Of a stretch of 36,559 nucleotides of DNA, positions 32,942 to 36,559 are shown one piece after another. Position numbers and translations under genes: made by a program. This DNA is from Prevotella sp. Lineage in GTDB: Bacteria; Bacteroidota; Bacteroidia; Bacteroidales; Bacteroidaceae. The notes beneath the pieces were generated by a model. That model was given only the letters and a program-made list of their open reading frames with translations. It had not been told where the DNA came from and did no database searches. Position 1 is the first letter of the stretch, and each line of letters starts with the position of its first letter. The stretch covers positions 1 to 36,559 of the forward strand of contig JAFTGH010000056.1 of NCBI GenBank assembly GCA_017458005.1. Direction: 5' to 3'.

Positions 32942-34051
32942 ATGGAACGAAAAGAGATTACATTCGACACTTTCGTGCGCGGCTTCCTTGCCGTCATCAT
33001 CGCAGTGGGTATCTATCTGTTGCTCGACCGCCTGAGCGGTGTGCTGCTGCCCTTCTTCCTGGCGTGGCTCATTGCCTACATGTTGTTCCCACTGGTGAAG
33101 TTCTTCCAGTATCGCTGTAAGATGCGTTTCCGTATCGTGGCGATTCTCTGTACCTTTATCGTGGTCATTGCCGTCCTGACAGGTGTCTTCTGGTTGATGA
33201 TTCCTCCTATCGTCAGCGAGAGTATGAGGGTGAAAGACATGCTGATAGAGTATGTCACACAGGACGGTACGATGAGTAATATCCCTGACCAGATAGAGGT
33301 GTTCCTGAAAGAGCACCTCACCACAGAGGATATCAAGGCTATCGTGACACAGGAGGGTTTCCTGAATACCATCAAGGAGACGATGCCGAAGGTGTGGGAT
33401 GTCATCATGGGCTCTGTCAACGCCCTCTCGGGACTGGTGACTGCGGCAATGGTCGCCATCTACACCCTCTTCATCCTGCTCGACTACGAGAAGTTCACGA
33501 AGGGCTGGCCTAACCTGTTGCCTGAGCGTTTCCGTGGTATGACTGTCAGACTGGTAGCCGACATAGAGGAGGGTATGAACAAGTATTTCCGTGGGCAGGG
33601 ACTGGTAGCACTTTGCGTGGGCATCCTGTTCAGCATCGGTTTCCTGATCATCGACTTCCCCATGGCAGTGGGTCTGGGCATGTTCATCGGACTGTTGAAC
33701 ATGGTGCCTTACCTGCAACTGATCGGATTTATCCCTGCCATCCTGCTTGCCATCGTCAAGGCGGCGGACACAGGACAGAACTTCTGGTTTATCATGCTGA
33801 TGGTGGTGATTGTCTTCGCTGTGGTGCAGATCATCCAAGACACTTTCCTCACCCCGAAGATCATGGGTAAGGTGATGGGACTCAATGCCGCTATCATCCT
33901 GCTCTCCCTCTCCATCTGGGGTTCCCTATTAGGTATGCTCGGCATGATAATCGCCCTGCCGATGACCACCCTGTTGCTGACCTACTACCAACGGTACGTC
34001 ATCAGACATCAGAAAGAGATCGAGGAGGAAGAAAAGAAGGAAGGCGAGTAA
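32942..34051 (+). CDS. AI-2E (PerM) family transporter, 369 aa
   Basis: The layout fits the family: two or three N-terminal helices (FLAVIIAVGIYLLLDRLSGVLLPFFLAWLIAYMLFPLV, then IVAILCTFIVVIAVLTGVFWLMIPPIV), a soluble middle region (about 90-150), then several helices with GLLNMVPYLQLIGFIPAIL and a GSLLGMLGMIIALPM end. A charged EEEEKKE tail closes it. Members export small molecules such as autoinducer-2 or act as sodium/proton antiporters; substrate here is unknown. It begins 4 bases after the ATPase stop, so they are co-transcribed. Its stop codon lies in the loop of the terminator hairpin. Confidence 0.9.
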   Translation: MERKEITFDTFVRGFLAVIIAVGIYLLLDRLSGVLLPFFLAWLIAYMLFPLVKFFQYRCKMRFRIVAILCTFIVVIAVLTGVFWLMIPPIVSESMRVKDMLIEYVTQDGTMSNIPDQIEVFLKEHLTTEDIKAIVTQEGFLNTIKETMPKVWDVIMGSVNALSGLVTAAMVAIYTLFILLDYEKFTKGWPNLLPERFRGMTVRLVADIEEGMNKYFRGQGLVALCVGILFSIGFLIIDFPMAVGLGMFIGLLNMVPYLQLIGFIPAILLAIVKAADTGQNFWFIMLMVVIVFAVVQIIQDTFLTPKIMGKVMGLNAAIILLSLSIWGSLLGMLGMIIALPMTTLLLTYYQRYVIRHQKEIEEEEKKEGE

Positions 34052-34063
34052 GCCTTCCTTCTT
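34034..34063. terminator. 12-bp hairpin with the permease stop codon in its loop
   Basis: Perfect arms 34034-34045 and 34052-34063 around GAGTAA, where TAA (34049-34051) is the stop codon. The U-tract is poor, so it may act as a bidirectional terminator or 3'-end stabiliser between convergent units. Confidence 0.65.
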
Positions 34064-34073
34064 CTGTATCTGT

Positions 34074-34087
34074 CAACTATCAACTAT
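34074..34087. repeat. Two tandem 7-bp units CAACTAT
   Basis: CAACTAT at 34074-34080 and 34081-34087, touching the stop codon of the C1B peptidase gene (34087-34089). It is short but of the same type as the other 7-bp repeats. Confidence 0.55.
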
Positions 34088-35484
34088 TAATTGTCCTCTT
34101 GAAACAGCGGATCCTCCGGCATCACCATCGTCGGTTTCTGCTCGTAGTCCTTCAGGAGTTTGTCAGAGACATACTTCTTGTTGACGACCAGACGGAACAT
34201 ATACTCACGAAACCAACGGTCGCTCATGATCAGGCAGCCCTGCTGTCCCCATGTGGCGCCCCAGGAGTTCTCCACCTTCCATTTCGCGGCATTGCCATTA
34301 GGGTCAATATCCACCGCCGTCAAGGTCATGGCATGGGTGGAGCCACTGTCGAAGGTGCTGATGCGCTCAGCCTTCGTCATACCGAAGGTAGTACCAAACA
34401 ACGAGCCATAGTCGTAGTTCTCCGTATCGGCATAGCCACGCTTACGGTCGAGTTGCTTACCCACGTCGTAACTGGAATAGAGTTTGCGACCGTCCTTCAG
34501 TGAGGCGATGGCGAGTTGCTCGATATCATCCATCGGCAGGTTCAGGTATTTCCAGTTATGTCCGTCGTAGGTATGACGGTCGTACTCCACCTCGAAGGTC
34601 TTGTAGTAAGGGCGACGGGGATCGTTCATCACCATGATAAACGTGCCGTTGAGCGGTCCGCCCACCGTCTCCTCATAGAACGACTTCGGGGTATATCGCT
34701 TCGCGGGTGTCTGTTGCTTGCCGTTCTTATCCTTAAAGGCATAGGTAAACTCCTTCACGGGTTCTCCCAAAGTCAGACAAAGCATTCCGTAGATCTGGGC
34801 GAGAGCCTCGGTCTTCACCTTCTGGATATCTGCCGTTTTCTTACCGTCGGCAACCATCTTACGCAGTTGCAAGCCGTACTCACGGAGTTTCGACTTCATG
34901 ATGGCAGCCATGCGTGAGGTGCTCTCTGCCGAGAAGGTCTCTGGCTGTACGGACATCGGTACGAGACCGTATTTCTCCGCTAAGTCGGCGACACCACAGA
35001 AGGTACCGCCATCCCCAATCGGATAATGGAAGAAGAACTGCACACGCTGGGCGTCAATCGGCTCTCTCGCCGTGTCGATGATACCCTGCAGGAAGAGGTT
35101 CGCCTTCTCCAACTGGTCGTAGAAGAAGAGGTATGCCTGCGAATACTCCACCGTCAGCGAGTCGCTACGCTGGGCGAAGTTGGCACGCAGCACGTTCAGT
35201 CCACTGAACATCCAACAGCGTCCGCTCGACTTCTGGTCGTGAATCGACTGCTTCTTGGTCTCTATACTGAAATAGGTGTCTAACGCTCCTGCGTTATCCT
35301 GATTCTTCGTCAGGTTATCGATGGCATTCGAGGCAATAGCGTTACGCAACGCCTTGTTGGTGGGCTGTGCGGCATATTGCCGCTCCATCTGCTGCAGCAT
35401 CTGCTCAGAGATACCACCCCCAGCAGTCTGTGCCATCGCGGTAAGGGTCATGGCGAGTGCCGCCAGGATAACAGTCTTTCTCAT
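34087..35484 (-). CDS. Secreted C1B family cysteine peptidase (bleomycin hydrolase/PepC-like), 465 aa
   Basis: A signal peptide (MRKTVILAALAMTLTAMAQ) precedes a papain-fold aminopeptidase domain. The catalytic Cys90 is in QKSSGRCWMFSGLN, the His in GSTHAMTLTAVDID and the Asn in VENSWGATWG, in the family order. Classical PepC and bleomycin hydrolases are cytoplasmic hexamers; this copy is exported, as in several Bacteroidota. It would remove N-terminal residues from peptides in the periplasm. It starts 3 bases after the stop of the M48 lipoprotein gene, so the two peptidases form one operon. Confidence 0.93.
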   Translation of the reverse strand: MRKTVILAALAMTLTAMAQTAGGGISEQMLQQMERQYAAQPTNKALRNAIASNAIDNLTKNQDNAGALDTYFSIETKKQSIHDQKSSGRCWMFSGLNVLRANFAQRSDSLTVEYSQAYLFFYDQLEKANLFLQGIIDTAREPIDAQRVQFFFHYPIGDGGTFCGVADLAEKYGLVPMSVQPETFSAESTSRMAAIMKSKLREYGLQLRKMVADGKKTADIQKVKTEALAQIYGMLCLTLGEPVKEFTYAFKDKNGKQQTPAKRYTPKSFYEETVGGPLNGTFIMVMNDPRRPYYKTFEVEYDRHTYDGHNWKYLNLPMDDIEQLAIASLKDGRKLYSSYDVGKQLDRKRGYADTENYDYGSLFGTTFGMTKAERISTFDSGSTHAMTLTAVDIDPNGNAAKWKVENSWGATWGQQGCLIMSDRWFREYMFRLVVNKKYVSDKLLKDYEQKPTMVMPEDPLFQEDN

Positions 35485-35487
35485 GTC

Positions 35488-36366
35488 CTACTTCTTTTTA
35501 GTGGATTTCTTGGTTGTCTTGGTCGTCTTCTTGGTGGTTGTCGTCGTAGTAGTAACCTTCGGCTTGTAATACTGCTTTGCCTCAGGCAACCAACCCTGTA
35601 TCTGCTGAATACGGGTAGCATCGGTGGGGTGGTCGCTGAAGATGGACGAGGAACCGCCACCCGTGGCTGACGACATGCGCTGCCAGAAATTCACGGCAAC
35701 CTGTGGGTCGTAACCTGCCATCGCCGCGAAGATTAGTCCCATGTGGTCTGCCTCACTCTCCTGCTTGCGGGAGAAACCTGACGACCATGCCTGGGCACCA
35801 ACACCCAGCACCTGAGTACCCAACTGCGTCAACGTACTGCTGGCACCTGCACCCTGAGCCACCGCACTGATGACCTGCAAGCCATACTGCTGCTTATAGG
35901 CGTTGCTCAGCCGCTCTGCCGAGTGCTTAGCCACGGCATGCGCTATCTCATGACCCAGCACGATGGCGAGCGATGCCTCATCCTGCGTCACGGGCAGGAT
36001 ACCCTCATACACCACGATCTTACCACCAGGCATACAGAAGGCATTGACCTGCTTGTCCTGCACGAGGTTGAACTCCCACTTATACTGTGAGACCTCCGCA
36101 CCCAGTCCGTTGGCATTCAGATAACTCACCACGGCATTGGCGAGGTTCTGCCCCACCCGCTTCACCATTGCCGTATTCGTGGCATTGGTAGAGGCTTTCG
36201 CCGTCTTCATATACTCCTGATACTGCTGGTTGCTGAGACTGAGCACTTGCTCGTCGCTCACAATCAGGTTCTGCTTACGCCCTGTGATGGGCACCGTCGA
36301 TGTCGTTCCGCAACTGACCAGGATCAGTGCCACAACCGACAAAAGGATTACTTTTACGTTCTTCAT
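35488..36366 (-). CDS. M48 family metallopeptidase lipoprotein, 292 aa
   Basis: The ATG at 36366 gives a lipoprotein signal (MKNVKVILLSVVALILVSC, lipobox VSC at 17-19); the longer frame to 36462 would begin upstream of the promoter. The zinc motif is H139-E-x-x-H143 in GHEIAHAVAKH, with the third ligand Glu in the later QESEADHMGL. This is the BepA/LoiP-like type of M48 lipoprotein, which works in outer-membrane protein quality control. The C-terminus is a low-complexity Thr/Lys tail of about 22 residues (TTTTTTKKTTKTTKK), unusual for the family. First gene of a two-peptidase operon. Confidence 0.93.
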   Translation of the reverse strand: MKNVKVILLSVVALILVSCGTTSTVPITGRKQNLIVSDEQVLSLSNQQYQEYMKTAKASTNATNTAMVKRVGQNLANAVVSYLNANGLGAEVSQYKWEFNLVQDKQVNAFCMPGGKIVVYEGILPVTQDEASLAIVLGHEIAHAVAKHSAERLSNAYKQQYGLQVISAVAQGAGASSTLTQLGTQVLGVGAQAWSSGFSRKQESEADHMGLIFAAMAGYDPQVAVNFWQRMSSATGGGSSSIFSDHPTDATRIQQIQGWLPEAKQYYKPKVTTTTTTTKKTTKTTKKSTKKK

Positions 36367-36402
36367 ATCACGTTCATATTTTATATCTATAGTTTCGTGT
36401 CG

Positions 36403-36434
36403 CAAAGTTACGAATATTTTAGGAAAGCACCAAA
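36403..36434 (-). promoter_or_regulatory. Promoter of the M48-C1B peptidase operon
   Basis: TTTG (36431-36434), 20 bases, TAACTTTG (36403-36410) on the minus strand, about 37 bases before the ATG at 36366. Confidence 0.75.
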
Positions 36435-36462
36435 GTTTCAAAAGAAAAAAGTCCCTCTCCAT

Positions 36463-36559
36463 ATCTTGTAGAAATTTATTAGAATCTTACAGTCTTACAC
36501 TTACAGTTTAGTAAGGTTGTAAGATACAAAAAAACTGGTACTAATTTTATTATTATATA
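36463..36559. other. AT-rich intergenic edge with inverted and 7-bp repeats
   Basis: No gene is visible. ATCTTACA (36484-36491) is inverted at 36518-36525. Within it, CTTACAG, TCTTACA, CTTACAG (36486-36506) run in 7-base steps. Confidence 0.4.

Noticed and set aside
32894-33838. Long 314-codon frame antisense to the AI-2E permease gene
   Set aside because: The product is a His/Gln/Asp-rich composition typical of the reverse strand of a membrane-protein gene; no start region or family.

Overview
The window looks like a chromosomal piece of a Prevotella-type member of the Bacteroidales. The reasons are Bacteroidota promoters (TTTG, 19-20 bases, TAnnTTTG) in front of most transcription units, A-rich start regions instead of strong Shine-Dalgarno sites, BspA-like 26-residue leucine-rich repeats, BACON, PEGA and CHASE2 proteins, a pyrB-pyrI pair, a DAHP synthase-chorismate mutase fusion, and the Prevotella-style C-terminus '..YDLQGRRV..KGVYIQNGNKVIVK'. 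No tRNA, rRNA or CRISPR array was seen.

Layout. 1-250: tail of an ISL3-like transposase and a strong hairpin. 251-2427 (minus): two exported proteins of unknown role, preceded by a region that folds as a long rod-shaped RNA (about 2470-2667; 6S-like candidate). 2793-4311 (plus): pyrB-pyrI with a perfect palindrome over the -33 box and a bidirectional terminator. 4310-13323 (minus): a tight gene run with a giant BspA-like protein first, then two LPP20-like proteins, a CHASE2 membrane sensor without an output domain, a FecR-like exported protein and a transglutaminase-like protease. All of these products are exported or in the membrane. 13465-13977 (minus): a DUF6922 antitoxin-like gene overlapping an internally deleted AbiEii toxin gene, between two copies of a 34-bp promoter repeat. 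14499-18998 (minus): PEGA/outer-membrane protein, BACON lipoprotein and a secreted protein whose last 238 residues are a near copy of the end of the BspA-like protein (714 bp without indels).

19151-25110 (minus): C69 dipeptidase, M23 peptidase, nadC, a small outer-membrane barrel and CstA. 25185-26831 (plus): GHL10 family glycoside hydrolase-like protein. 26836-30771 (minus): the aromatic amino acid operon pheA, aminotransferase, DAHP synthase/chorismate mutase, tyrA. It is preceded by a 25-codon leader peptide with four Tyr and four Phe codons and a terminator/antiterminator pair, so it appears to be controlled by translation-coupled attenuation. 31045-34051 (plus): a copper-type P1B ATPase lacking its nucleotide-binding domain, and an AI-2E family permease. 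34087-36366 (minus): a secreted C1B peptidase and an M48 lipoprotein peptidase.

The most unusual signals are the Phe/Tyr attenuator; a family of tandem 7-bp repeats of differing sequence at eight or more gene junctions and in-gene sites between 20.8 and 34.1 kb; the all-envelope LPP20/CHASE2/FecR/transglutaminase operon; the N-domain-less P-type ATPase; the crippled toxin-antitoxin unit between repeated promoters; and the recent duplication or gene conversion of a C-terminal cassette.
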